Below, piece by piece: positions 40,763 to 49,735 of a DNA stretch of 64,000 bases. The notes under the pieces are model-generated. The model was not told the origin of the DNA. It worked only from the letters and a program-made list of their open reading frames with translations, and made no database searches. Source of the DNA: Desulfomonile tiedjei. Its GTDB lineage: Bacteria; Desulfobacterota; Desulfomonilia; Desulfomonilales; Desulfomonilaceae. Position 1 is the stretch's first letter. The number at the start of each line of letters is the position of its first letter. The DNA lies in assembly GCA_016218715.1 (NCBI GenBank), contig JACRDG010000121.1:1-64000 (forward strand), written 5' to 3'. The translations under genes and the position numbers were made by a program.

Positions 40763-43588
40763 CTAAGGGTTCCCAGGCTGCTGGTCATACATCGGTGGGC
40801 CGGGTCGCGGCTCCGCACCGCGATCCTGGCCCGGAGGCCGTTGTTGCGGTGCAGGCCGAGGCGGCGGGCCGTACCCCGGCGGTGGCCCGACTGCGGCAGG
40901 CGGTCCCTCGTTCCTCAGTTGTGGTGGAATCACCACGGGCTGGGCCGGGACCCCCACGCGCGGACCCGGTGAGATCTGCCAGCCGAGAGGTTGTCCGGGA
41001 CCCTGCAAGCCAGGCTGCGCTGCCGGATAGCCGGGAGTCCCGGGATAAACATCCGGGGGAGTGGCAGGCCGGGTCAAGTACTCTTGCAGAGCATCGGGAG
41101 GGTCGAGGGGATGCAGCACGAGGGTCCTGCCGACGAACGGCTGGTACACCGGCTCGCTAACCATTTTCGGCTGGAAGCCGTCTTTGGTGTTGCCTCCGTA
41201 GGTCACCATCTCCTCGAAAGCTATGTCAGGGGGAACGGGGAACTCGGTCTGTTTCTTGTTGGCCAGGATGTCCCTCATGAAATAGCCCCAAACGGGGAGG
41301 GCCGCTATGCCACCCGCCTCCCGCTTACCGAGTGGTCTCTTCTCATCGAAGCCCACCCACACCCCTGCAGTGTAGTCTGGACTGAAGCCGAGAAACCACG
41401 TATCCTCAGCGCGGTTGGTGGTCCCGGTCTTTCCTGCCAAATCCTTCCGCTTCAAGTAGTTGCTGAGCCTGGACCCGGTCCCTTCTCTCACGCCCCCCTG
41501 CAGGAGCGACGTCATGATGTACGCCGTCTGAGGAGACATCGCGGGTCGTACGCGCGAAGCATTCCCTTCGGAACGATGGTCTGCAGGCCCGTCTCCCGCG
41601 GCTTTCCCGTTGTGGCTGCCTGCGGATGCGGACGAGCGAGGGTCTTTCCTGATCCCCACCCCCGTGGGCCGCTCGTGCTTGGCAGTTTGAGCCTGGCCTG
41701 CCCAGAGGTGCTGGAACGCTTCTCGCGGAACCGGTCTCGGTATTTGCGATTCGTCCAGGGTATCGATCTCGGTGTTGTCCTCGAGGACATCGCCGAACCG
41801 GTCCTCTATGCGTTTGACGAGGACGGGCTTCACGTATACGCCGCTGTTGGGAAAGACCGTGTACGCAGACGTCAATTCGTACAGGGATACTTCCGACGTG
41901 CCGAGGCTCAGCGAGAGGTTATGCCCCAGTGGGGAGGTGATCCCCATCTTTCGCGCCATCTCGATTACCGGATCGAGTTCGACATCCATGAGAATCTTGA
42001 TCGTACAGATGTTGCGCGACAACTCCAGCGCACGCCGAAAACTGAGCGGACCGAAAAAGTCGCCCCCCGCGTTCCTGGGTGACCAGTCCTCGCTCTGTCC
42101 TTCCATATCCACTTCGATGGGCTCGTCCACGATGATGGTACCGGGACTGTAGCTCTTCTGCTCCAACGCGACGGAGTAGATGATGGGTTTGAACGCGCTC
42201 CCCGGCTGACGTTTTGCCTGGGTCGCTCGATTGAACTGAAAACGTTCACCCGAAACGCCGCCGACCAGGGCCCGCACATAGCCGGTTCTGTTTTCGATGC
42301 AAACCACGGCCCCCTGAAGTTTCGGATCGTCGTCCGGCACGAAGTACGGCATGTCGTCGATGAAGCGATCGAACCTGAGTGCCAGTAGATGCCCCACCTT
42401 GTAGACCGATGTTTTGGCCGGCAGCCTGACCCGTCCGGTCAGGTTCTTGCTCATTGCAACATGCAGCTCGATCTCCTTGGTAGGCAGGGTTGTGATTCGT
42501 GTTACAACCCCCTGGTAGATCCTGTCGTCGCGAAGCTCAGGCGTGGTACGCCTGGCGAGGAGTTCGGCCCTCTCCTCCTTGTTCACGGTCCGGAGAATCG
42601 CGAGGTTTTTCTGCCGGCTCTTTATTTCCTGCAGACCTTTTTCCAGGGCTTCCTGCGCCTTTTGCTGGAAATCGACGCGGCAGGTCGTGAATACCTTGAG
42701 CCCTTCTTTGTTGAGCTTTTCTTTGCCGTACTTTGCGACAATATAGCTACGGACAGCCGAAGTGAAATCAGGCACCAGATCGACGGGATTGGCCACTTCC
42801 TTTTTGATGCGAAGCGGTTGATCCTTGGCTTTCTGGTACTCCTCCTCGGTGATGAATCCGGCGCGCTGCATGCGCTGCAACACAGTCCCCTGTCGTTGCG
42901 AGGCGAGATCGATGCTCTTGAACGGGTTATACTTGGCAGGGCTTGCCACCAACCCCGCGATCATCGCGGCCTCGGCCACGGTCAGATGTTGCACCGGTTT
43001 GTCGAAGTACGTCCTGGCCGCGGCTTCCACGCCATACGATCCTTCGCCGAGGTAGATCTCATTCAGATAAATGTGGAGGATCTTGTCCTTGCCCCAGAGC
43101 TTCTCCAGGTCGTGGGCAAGGATGATCTCTTTGAATTTTCGAGCGAATTTCCTCTGGGGAGTCAGAAAGAAATTCCTCGTCACCTGCATGGTTATGGTGC
43201 TTCCGCCCTGCCCGATGTGGCCGGTTTTCAACAGAACGAACGCGGCCCGAGCCAGCGCGACCCAGTCCACGCCGTTATGCTGGAAGAAGCGCCGGTCTTC
43301 TGCCCCAAGGAACGCGTTGATCACATGAGGCGGAATTTGATCCAGGTCCACTACAAATCGCTTCTGCTCGAAAAAGACCCCAATAACCGTCCCGTCATCT
43401 GCAAAGAACGTGGAAACTGTTTTCGGTTGATATTCGGTGAGCTTCGGAATGACGGGCAAATCGCGCGAGAATACGAGATACGCGCCCAGGGTGGCGCCGG
43501 CCATGAAGACAGGAATCTCGATTATGATCGCGAGGGGAATGAGAAACACGATCACAAAGATTCCCTTACTGAAAAACCGACGCAGCAT
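40763..43588 (-). CDS. Class A penicillin-binding protein (PBP1a type)
   Basis: A 941-residue inner-membrane bifunctional peptidoglycan synthase. One membrane helix at 9-38; glycosyltransferase domain about 60-235 with EDRRFFQHNGVD (Glu97) and QGGSTITMQ; transpeptidase domain with SAFK (Ser464), SRN (524-526) and KTGTTN (720-725). Two oddities: a low-complexity insert of about 50 residues at 635-685 (rich in G, A, S, H, R) between the second and third transpeptidase motifs, and a proline/glycine-rich tail of about 110 residues. ATG 43588 follows GAGGAAG closely and lies nine bases after the MBL gene, so the two are co-transcribed. The TAG stop coincides with the end of a repeat motif. Confidence 0.92.
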   Translation of the reverse strand: MLRRFFSKGIFVIVFLIPLAIIIEIPVFMAGATLGAYLVFSRDLPVIPKLTEYQPKTVSTFFADDGTVIGVFFEQKRFVVDLDQIPPHVINAFLGAEDRRFFQHNGVDWVALARAAFVLLKTGHIGQGGSTITMQVTRNFFLTPQRKFARKFKEIILAHDLEKLWGKDKILHIYLNEIYLGEGSYGVEAAARTYFDKPVQHLTVAEAAMIAGLVASPAKYNPFKSIDLASQRQGTVLQRMQRAGFITEEEYQKAKDQPLRIKKEVANPVDLVPDFTSAVRSYIVAKYGKEKLNKEGLKVFTTCRVDFQQKAQEALEKGLQEIKSRQKNLAILRTVNKEERAELLARRTTPELRDDRIYQGVVTRITTLPTKEIELHVAMSKNLTGRVRLPAKTSVYKVGHLLALRFDRFIDDMPYFVPDDDPKLQGAVVCIENRTGYVRALVGGVSGERFQFNRATQAKRQPGSAFKPIIYSVALEQKSYSPGTIIVDEPIEVDMEGQSEDWSPRNAGGDFFGPLSFRRALELSRNICTIKILMDVELDPVIEMARKMGITSPLGHNLSLSLGTSEVSLYELTSAYTVFPNSGVYVKPVLVKRIEDRFGDVLEDNTEIDTLDESQIPRPVPREAFQHLWAGQAQTAKHERPTGVGIRKDPRSSASAGSHNGKAAGDGPADHRSEGNASRVRPAMSPQTAYIMTSLLQGGVREGTGSRLSNYLKRKDLAGKTGTTNRAEDTWFLGFSPDYTAGVWVGFDEKRPLGKREAGGIAALPVWGYFMRDILANKKQTEFPVPPDIAFEEMVTYGGNTKDGFQPKMVSEPVYQPFVGRTLVLHPLDPPDALQEYLTRPATPPDVYPGTPGYPAAQPGLQGPGQPLGWQISPGPRVGVPAQPVVIPPQLRNEGPPAAVGPPPGYGPPPRPAPQQRPPGQDRGAEPRPGPPMYDQQPGNP

Positions 43589-43596
43589 GAACTTCC

Positions 43597-44358
43597 TCAA
43601 ACGGCGATCTTCATGAGATCCCGTGCCTTCACGATATGCCCCGAGAACACCTTCGCGGCCTGGCCGACCACGTCCTCGTCCTCGCAGGGCGGATAAAAGT
43701 GGGTAAGCACCAATTTTCCGACGCCTGCTCTCTGAGCCATGGTTCCCGCCTCGGACGGGGTAAGGTGCCCGGGAACCTTCATCCCGTCGGGCAAGGAGCA
43801 CTCACAGACGAACACATCCGTTCCTCGCGCGAGGTCCACGATCTCATCCGAGACGTCCGTGTCGCCCGTAATCGTAACCGACACACCGTTCGATTCGATC
43901 CTGTACGCCCTGCAGGGAGCCGAATGAGCGGAACACACGGAACGAATCACGATCCCCTCGATGTCACCAAAGACCGGGGCCGCGTCCGTCAGTTCCCGTA
44001 GCTGCAACCGGCCGCCGGTCGGTTGAATCCAGCCGTCGTACACTCGGACCAGCCCCTCATAGAATTGTTCCAGACCTTCAGGGCCAACCACCGAGAAGGG
44101 GTCGGTCCTGACCGGACCGAACGCATAGTTCGCGGCAAAGAGAAACGGGACCAGGTCGGACACGTGATCGGGGTGAAAGTGAGTGATCAGGATCAGATCA
44201 ACCAGCTTGGAGTCGATTCCCGCTTCGCACATTCTCCGCAGGATGCCGGGGCCGATATCCACGAGAATCAGCCGATTCCGTGCAGTCACCGCCAGGCCTG
44301 ATGCGTTCCGGTCAAGCAGCGGTGTCGCGGTGCCGCTTCCAAGGATGGTCATCTCCAT
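43597..44358 (-). CDS. MBL-fold metallo-hydrolase, RNase Z-like
   Basis: A 253-residue metallo-beta-lactamase-fold hydrolase. It starts MEMTILGSGTATPLLDRN, has the metal motif THFHPDHVSD, then VTITGDTDVSDEI and VLTHFYPP as the later metal ligands, and CSAHSAPCRAYRI in the middle. The pattern is that of the RNase Z / ElaC and phosphodiesterase-like subgroup, so it may process tRNA 3' ends or split a cyclic phosphodiester. ATG 44358 is chosen over a TTG further up (44373). It is the first gene of a two-gene unit with the class A PBP; a shared pathway is not evident. Confidence 0.88.
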   Translation of the reverse strand: MEMTILGSGTATPLLDRNASGLAVTARNRLILVDIGPGILRRMCEAGIDSKLVDLILITHFHPDHVSDLVPFLFAANYAFGPVRTDPFSVVGPEGLEQFYEGLVRVYDGWIQPTGGRLQLRELTDAAPVFGDIEGIVIRSVCSAHSAPCRAYRIESNGVSVTITGDTDVSDEIVDLARGTDVFVCECSLPDGMKVPGHLTPSEAGTMAQRAGVGKLVLTHFYPPCEDEDVVGQAAKVFSGHIVKARDLMKIAV

Positions 44359-44727
44359 ACGGGAAACTCTCAAACAAGGCCCAGGATGAAAACTCTTTCC
44401 CGAAAGGGTTTTCCTTCGGGTCCGGCTGTCTCTGGAACTCCTCTCGTGGCAACGAAGCCAGTTCCGTCACCCATTATTCTGTCGCGCATCCGGCCGCGGA
44501 ATGCAATGCACGACCATCACTGCACAATCGGCCACGACCGCAGCGCGTCGAAGTTCGATTACCACCTCTGCGGAGCAATTTCAATCCGTAGTTGAGGCCG
44601 ATCGTGTTATGGTGAGCGTTCCGACCGTGCCGCGACCATCGAACGGCCGGTGAGGGCTGGGCGCGTCCCACGGGGTTTCGGTTTGCCCGTGCAGCCCGGC
44701 GTTGTGAACATTCGGAGACAACTATCC
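44359..44727. other. Divergent intergenic region
   Basis: 369 bases between the divergent MBL and amidohydrolase genes. I see no gene, clear promoter or repeat here. Confidence 0.4.
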
Positions 44728-45624
44728 ATGCCCCTGTTGCCATTGCCTGCATTAAACGACCCCGAAGGAGAGCTGATTCCCGATTCGCTCCCCTTTGTCG
44801 TGGACGCGCACGTCCATCTCTTTCCCGATGCACTTTTCTCGGCCATCTGGAGCTGGTTCGCGCAGTTCGGCTGGCCGATACGGTATCAGCTCGGCGCGAG
44901 GGAGCTGATAGAATTTCTTCTCTCGCGTGGTGTTGGGCATATTGTCGGCTTGCACTACGCTCACCGACCGGGGATCGCGCGCGGCCTCAACGTTCACATG
45001 GCCGAGCTGTGCCGCCAGTACCCGCAAGTTACCGGCCTCGCCACGGTCTTTCCGGGAGAAGATGGAGCGGCCGACATCCTGCGGGAGGCGCTGCAGACTG
45101 GGCTCGCGGGAGTGAAACTCCATGCCCACGTGCAGTTCTTCGAGATGGATAGCCCGGCCATGCACGAGATCTACGGCATCTGCGCGGAGTTCGACAAGCC
45201 TTTGGTCATGCACGTCGGGCGAGAACCCAAGAACCCCGAATTCCCGTACCCGCGCGATCCTTACCTCATATGCGCCGCAGAAAAGGTCGAAGCAGTACTC
45301 AAGGATTATCCGAAGCTGCGCGTCTGCGTACCGCATCTCGGCGCGGACGAATTCGACGCGTACCGAAGTCTCCTCGATCGCTACGACAACCTGTGGCTCG
45401 ACACGACGATGGTGTTCGCGGATTATCTGCCCGTCGCGGAGATGCCTCGTCTGGCTGACTTTCGGAGCGATCGGGTCATGTACGGCACTGATTTCCCCAA
45501 CATCCCGTACGCGTGGGACCGGGAGCTTAAACGCCTCAGTGAGCAGGGCCTGTCTGCGAATTCGCTGGAGAAGCTCCTGGGTGGAAATGCAGTGAGCTTC
45601 TTCGGTCTGCCTCCGATTCGATAG
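44728..45624 (+). CDS. Amidohydrolase 2 family metal-dependent hydrolase
   Basis: A 298-residue TIM-barrel hydrolase. Motifs in order: VDAHVHLFPD (first two metal-binding His), GVKLHAHVQFF (Lys/His on the barrel), PLVMHVGREP (His), VPHLGADEFD (His) and YGTDFPNIP (catalytic Asp). This is the amidohydrolase-2 subgroup, which includes decarboxylases and hydrolases of aromatic or dicarboxylic acids; the substrate is unknown. CGGAGA precedes ATG 44728 by about nine bases; the frame is open back to 44650. Seventeen bases downstream begins the SPL-like gene, so three genes (this, SPL, phospholipase-like) form an operon. Confidence 0.88.
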   Translation: MPLLPLPALNDPEGELIPDSLPFVVDAHVHLFPDALFSAIWSWFAQFGWPIRYQLGARELIEFLLSRGVGHIVGLHYAHRPGIARGLNVHMAELCRQYPQVTGLATVFPGEDGAADILREALQTGLAGVKLHAHVQFFEMDSPAMHEIYGICAEFDKPLVMHVGREPKNPEFPYPRDPYLICAAEKVEAVLKDYPKLRVCVPHLGADEFDAYRSLLDRYDNLWLDTTMVFADYLPVAEMPRLADFRSDRVMYGTDFPNIPYAWDRELKRLSEQGLSANSLEKLLGGNAVSFFGLPPIR

Positions 45625-45641
45625 GGGACCGGCAGACACCC

Positions 45642-46733
45642 ATGAAGTTTGCTATAGAGGAAATCTGGATAGATGAAGATGCCGAAGGCGAGCGTCTGAC
45701 CGGGGAGATCCTTGCTCGCCTTCCTCGTGCCAAGGTCTTTGTGGGCGATCGGTTCCTCGTCCGGAGCCGCAACCTGGGCCTCGAGCCGGACCCGTTCCGT
45801 CAGGGAAAGCGGATTCTCAAACTGGTGAAGCACAGAGGGGCGTTTGTGAAACCGTGCCCCGGAACCCCGGCGTACGTCTGTTGCGGCCTCGAGATACTGC
45901 ACATCGGCCAGGGGTGCCCGATGGACTGCCGGTACTGTGCGCTGCAAGTCTACCTCAACCGGCCGGTGCTGGAGGTCCTTGTCAATACCGAAGACCTGTT
46001 CGCCGCGCTGCGTGCCCATCTGGACGCGCACTCAGGCCGGATGCATCGGATCTGCACTGGGGAGTTCGCGGATTCTCTCGCACTTGACCCGCTGACCGGC
46101 CTGGCTCGCGAGTTGGTGGTCTTGTTCGCCAATCGGACCGACGCTTCTCTCGAAATCAAGACCAAGACCGATTTTGTCGACTCCCTCCTGGACGTGGATC
46201 CACGGGGACGGGTCGTGCTCAGCTTTTCCGTGAACTCCGCGCCTGTCACGAGAAGCGACGAACTGCGGGCAGCTCCGCTGGAGAGAAGACTCGCCGCCGC
46301 TCGCCGGGCTGCCGCGGCCGGTTACCGCCTGGGGTTTCACTTCGATCCGATCATACCCTTGCCCGGCTGGGAAGACGCGTATCGGGAGACCGTGGACGCG
46401 ATTTACCGCGCGGTCGACCCGGACAGTGTCGCGTGGATTTCCCTCGGTGTGCTCCGATTCGTTCCACAATTGAAGGAGATCGCGGAAGATCGTTTCGGCC
46501 CAATCCGTTATTACCACGACAGCTTTCTGCAGGGGCTCGACGGCAAGAGCCGGTTGCCCGTCGACGTCCGAATCAGCGTGTACCGCCAGTTGGCAGAGAG
46601 CATACGCCGACACTCACCAAATGCTCGGATATACCTGTGCATGGAATCGCCGCAGGTGTGGATGGAATCGCTCGGTCTGGCAATCCACGCTGACGAGGAC
46701 CTGGCATCCTACCTGGATGCCGCGATAACATGA
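45642..46733 (+). CDS. SPL family radical SAM protein (spore photoproduct lyase-like)
   Basis: A 363-residue radical SAM protein with the cluster motif GCPMDCRYCALQ (Cys92, 96, 99). The surrounding PAYVCCGLEILHIGQG, the YLNRPVLEVLVNTEDL and the later EIKTKTDFV, LSFSVNS and GFHFDPIIPLPGWED stretches match the spore photoproduct lyase family, whose founding member repairs the thymine dimer of UV-treated spores. The host shows no sign of sporulation in this window, so the role is probably different or a DNA repair one. Its last four bases overlap the start of the phospholipase-like gene (ATGA), so the two are translationally coupled. Confidence 0.88.
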   Translation: MKFAIEEIWIDEDAEGERLTGEILARLPRAKVFVGDRFLVRSRNLGLEPDPFRQGKRILKLVKHRGAFVKPCPGTPAYVCCGLEILHIGQGCPMDCRYCALQVYLNRPVLEVLVNTEDLFAALRAHLDAHSGRMHRICTGEFADSLALDPLTGLARELVVLFANRTDASLEIKTKTDFVDSLLDVDPRGRVVLSFSVNSAPVTRSDELRAAPLERRLAAARRAAAAGYRLGFHFDPIIPLPGWEDAYRETVDAIYRAVDPDSVAWISLGVLRFVPQLKEIAEDRFGPIRYYHDSFLQGLDGKSRLPVDVRISVYRQLAESIRRHSPNARIYLCMESPQVWMESLGLAIHADEDLASYLDAAIT

Positions 46734-48013
46734 CCGACCTGAACGGCAAAAACAGAGAGGCGCCCGTGCAAGGACTGTCGTGGAGCACTCATTACCTTTT
46801 AACCCGCATCGCGTTGCAGACTTGCTCGGACTCAAGCCTGGACAACGCCATTCCTGTTACGCCTCTGGAAGATTTCCTTTCTCGCAGCCATAACGCGCTT
46901 CGGGACCCGATACGATGGTATTGGGGCTTGCTGGAAAGGAAGGGTGGGCCCACGGCGAGCGTGCATGCCGGGCCCGGCGCCATCACGACGCAGCAGGACT
47001 TCCTGACCGCCCTGCGGCTCAACCCGGAGGTGTCCATCCCGTATGTCCGCTGCATTACTCCGGAAGAAGCTCCGCCGGACGCACCGTACGACCCGTCCCG
47101 ATCCGGTCCGCCCCACGGCTCGTACCAAGAGACCGCCGAAGGCGAGGCAGTCAAAGTCAGCGAGATCGTGTCGGTCTTTTCCGATGAGCCTGACTGGGGG
47201 ATGGATCAGGATCTGTTCCGTGCCGAATCGTACGGATATGGCCCGATCCCTTTTGGAACGCCGACTGGGCACAGTTCTCAGGCCTGTTTTCACATGGCCT
47301 TTCTCCATGAGCCTCCACTGCTGACAGCGGTTCTTCCGAGATTGAAGAAAAGCTTCCTGGAAGAGCGGGTGCGCGTATTCCTGGCGCTGGCAGGGGTTGC
47401 TTTTGATGAACGAGCTGATTACTGGGGCTGGCGTTTCACCGCGTGGGCCATACACTACTTGCAGGACGTCACCCAGCCGTATCATGCAAGGGCGCTCCCG
47501 TTCCCCTTGTGGCGAATCCTTCTGCGCCTGCTTGCACATCCCGTTCCGAAGAGATTCGCGGAAAAGAACGGAAACGTCCTGATGAACCGCCATTACCTCT
47601 TTGAGGCGCTGGTGCATCTGATTTTCAACACTGCGGTGAAACGACGCGACGATCATGCCTTTATGACCGCGCTGAAAATGGCCGGAGAGAGTTACCGAGG
47701 ACCGTTGGCCGCGGTGATAGACCGCGCGTCCGCGATCGCAGCGACTCGGGCTCTGCGCGTGAATGCCCTCCTGGAGCTGATCCTGAACGATCCACGCATC
47801 AACCGGAGCGATTACGTCGCGAGCAACGACCCGTCGTATCCGCTCGCAGAAAAGCTCGCTCAGGTTTCAGCGGATCAACCTGCTATGGTACGGGAATTTG
47901 TCGAGCTGGTGGCCGAGTGCTTGGCCCAAGCAGGCATGGTCAGCCGCTACGTGGTCGAAAGAACCGGCACGGCTCCCCGCAGGCCTGATAGCAAAGGGCT
48001 ATCAACGAGGTAA
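46730..48013 (+). CDS. Zinc-dependent phospholipase C / S1-P1 nuclease-like protein
   Basis: A 427-residue all-helical protein without a signal peptide. WSTHYLLTRIAL near residue 18 gives an early Trp and His, as at the mature N-terminus of zinc phospholipase C; HSSQACFHMAF (about 185) and AIHYLQDVTQPYHARALP (about 245-262) carry the H-x3-D-x5-H pattern typical of the phospholipase C / S1-P1 nuclease zinc fold, and further His residues follow (NRHYLFEALVH). Lack of an export signal is unusual for that fold. The gene overlaps the SPL gene by four bases. Substrate cannot be told. Its TAA stop lies inside the left arm of repeat copy E. Confidence 0.7.
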   Translation: MTDLNGKNREAPVQGLSWSTHYLLTRIALQTCSDSSLDNAIPVTPLEDFLSRSHNALRDPIRWYWGLLERKGGPTASVHAGPGAITTQQDFLTALRLNPEVSIPYVRCITPEEAPPDAPYDPSRSGPPHGSYQETAEGEAVKVSEIVSVFSDEPDWGMDQDLFRAESYGYGPIPFGTPTGHSSQACFHMAFLHEPPLLTAVLPRLKKSFLEERVRVFLALAGVAFDERADYWGWRFTAWAIHYLQDVTQPYHARALPFPLWRILLRLLAHPVPKRFAEKNGNVLMNRHYLFEALVHLIFNTAVKRRDDHAFMTALKMAGESYRGPLAAVIDRASAIAATRALRVNALLELILNDPRINRSDYVASNDPSYPLAEKLAQVSADQPAMVREFVELVAECLAQAGMVSRYVVERTGTAPRRPDSKGLSTR

Positions 48014-48079
48014 TCTGAGGGAACTTCTTTACAGCAAGAAGTTCCCTCGGATATTACCCTTGAAAGCGACTTGGTGTTA
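48000..48079 (+). repeat. Palindromic 3'-end repeat, copy E
   Basis: The best copy: GAGGGAACTTCTT at 48017 and its perfect 13-base complement AAGAAGTTCCCTC at 48036, loop TACAGC, outer arms ATCAACGAGGTAAT and ATTACCCTTGAAAG, then CGACTTGGTGTTA, which ends in the stop codon of the carboxyltransferase gene. The left arm contains the stop of the phospholipase-like gene, so both convergent genes end inside the element. Confidence 0.8.
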
Positions 48080-49417
48080 ATTCTTGGCAGTCTCCGCAAA
48101 ATAGCCCGCCGCTTCGTGCGGAAAGATCGCGTGAATCAGGATCTCCTCTTCGGTTAGCATGGGAAACTTCTTAACTAATTCCGGCCACATGGGAGGGATC
48201 AACTCGGCGGGCCGAACGGTCGTAGGTTGTTGGCCGTTGAGGACCCGGGCTTGCAACTCGGCGTTGACCGGAGCTGGGGTTTCGCCGTACAGCCCTTTGA
48301 GCACGTTCGCCGTGTGGTTGGCGATAATCTTGTACCGGCCGAGCAGCACGTTGAAGGTCGCCTGCGAAACAACGATCTGCGATGTGGGGGTCACCAGGGG
48401 TATCCAGCCGAGGTCTTCCCGCACCTGAGGGATCTCGTCGATGATTTCGCTGAGACGATGGAGCGCGTTCTGGCCTTTCAACTGGCTCGTGAGATTGGAC
48501 ATAACCCCACCCGGAATCTGGGTCACGAGCATCTTGCAGTCCACGCCGCTGTAAGGGGCCTCGAAGTCGCTATAGAGGGCCCGAACCGCTTTGGCTTCTT
48601 CCGCGGCCTTCGTCAGCTTCGCGAGATCGCACCCTGTCTCGTACCCAAGGCGGTGCAACGAATAGACCAGGGATTCGGTACACGGGTGCCCTGTGCCGCC
48701 GGCAAACGGGCTTAAGACCGAGTCGATCATGTCGCACCCGGCTTCGACCGCCTTCAGGATCGACATCATGCCGAGCCCACAGTTGTCGTGGGTGTGCAGG
48801 TGAAGCGGAACGCTCACGGCCTTCTTCAGAGCGGAGACGAGTTCGTACGTGGTGCTGGGGTCAATGAGACCGGCCATGTCTTTGATGGCGATCTGGTGAA
48901 CTCCCATGTCCTCGAGCTGCCTCGCTTTGTCGATGAATTTCTCGATGGTGTGGACCGGGCTTATGGTGAAACAGACCGCACCTTCAGCGGTCTTGCCCAC
49001 TTCCCTGACCGCCTTGATCACGGCTGTGTGGTTCCTCACGTCGTCCAGAGCGTCGAAGATGCGAAACACGTCGATACCGTTCCGTGCCGCGGCCTGCACG
49101 AACTTGTCTACGAGGTCGTCGGAAAAATTTGAGTACGCGACGAGGTTTTGGCCGCGAATGAGCATCATGCTCTGGACGTCGGGCATGGCCTCTTTCAGTG
49201 CTCGCGCCCGCTCCCACGGATCCTCCCGCAGGTACCGCACGCACACGTCGAACGTGGCTCCGCCCCAGGTCTCAACGCCGTATATGCCGGAATCCGCCAG
49301 TTTTGGAGCGATCTTGAGTAGATCGACAAGCTTGATGCGTGTGGCCACCTTGCTCTGAGAGCCGTCGCGCATGGTGATATCGAAAATCTTGACCTGTTTT
49401 GCCTGTTCGGGCTTCAT
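48077..49417 (-). CDS. Oxaloacetate decarboxylase / pyruvate carboxylase carboxyltransferase subunit
   Basis: A 446-residue TIM-barrel carboxyltransferase. It has the conserved IFDITMRDGSQSKVAT start (usual form DTTLRDAHQS), YGVETWGGATFDVCVRYL, FRIFDALDD, IKDMAGL with the catalytic Lys, LHLHTHDNCGLG with the metal-binding His pair, and GGTGHPCTESLV. No biotin-carrier domain follows, so the carrier must be a separate protein, as in two-subunit pyruvate carboxylases and sodium-pumping decarboxylases. It moves CO2 between oxaloacetate (or methylmalonyl-CoA) and biotin. It stands upstream of no partner here; the propionyl-CoA ligase lies beyond a 318-base gap with a terminator. That pair makes sense in propionate metabolism. 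Confidence 0.88.
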   Translation of the reverse strand: MKPEQAKQVKIFDITMRDGSQSKVATRIKLVDLLKIAPKLADSGIYGVETWGGATFDVCVRYLREDPWERARALKEAMPDVQSMMLIRGQNLVAYSNFSDDLVDKFVQAAARNGIDVFRIFDALDDVRNHTAVIKAVREVGKTAEGAVCFTISPVHTIEKFIDKARQLEDMGVHQIAIKDMAGLIDPSTTYELVSALKKAVSVPLHLHTHDNCGLGMMSILKAVEAGCDMIDSVLSPFAGGTGHPCTESLVYSLHRLGYETGCDLAKLTKAAEEAKAVRALYSDFEAPYSGVDCKMLVTQIPGGVMSNLTSQLKGQNALHRLSEIIDEIPQVREDLGWIPLVTPTSQIVVSQATFNVLLGRYKIIANHTANVLKGLYGETPAPVNAELQARVLNGQQPTTVRPAELIPPMWPELVKKFPMLTEEEILIHAIFPHEAAGYFAETAKN

Positions 49418-49735
49418 GTTCTCCTCCTATCTTCTCGTACCGTAATCGTCTCCCCATCGTTATTTCGAGGGACTTCATTTGTCCCGAGGAACGGTACGTC
49501 GTACCCTTTTCCGGGATTGCGAAGGGGCTTCGTAGCATTTCGCACCGGCCGGCACCAGTATCCCTTCGCAGCCGGCGGAAGCGATGCAACTGAGCACGTT
49601 CCGAGAATTTCTGATTTTTGGTAGTATAAAAGTTGGCGCCGGAGTGTACGTGCAACTCCTCCGGCGCCATGTTGGGGGCCGATTCGCAGTGATTTCGCTC
49701 GAACGCGACCCTTTTCCGTGAACGATCCTGCCCGG
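49418..49735. other. Intergenic region between carboxyltransferase and ligase genes
   Basis: 318 bases with no gene. The right half carries the intrinsic terminator of the ligase gene; the left half should hold the promoter of the carboxyltransferase gene, not located. Confidence 0.45.
49627..49668 (-). terminator. Rho-independent terminator of the PrpE-like gene
   Basis: A perfect ten-base stem (GGCGCCGGAG and CTCCGGCGCC, 49635-49668) with a 14-base loop, followed on the minus strand by AACTTTTATAC. It lies about 70 bases after the ligase stop. Confidence 0.75.

Noticed and set aside
8167-48079. CRISPR array made of the recurring palindromes
   Set aside because: The copies are kilobases apart, not evenly spaced with spacers, and no cas gene is present.
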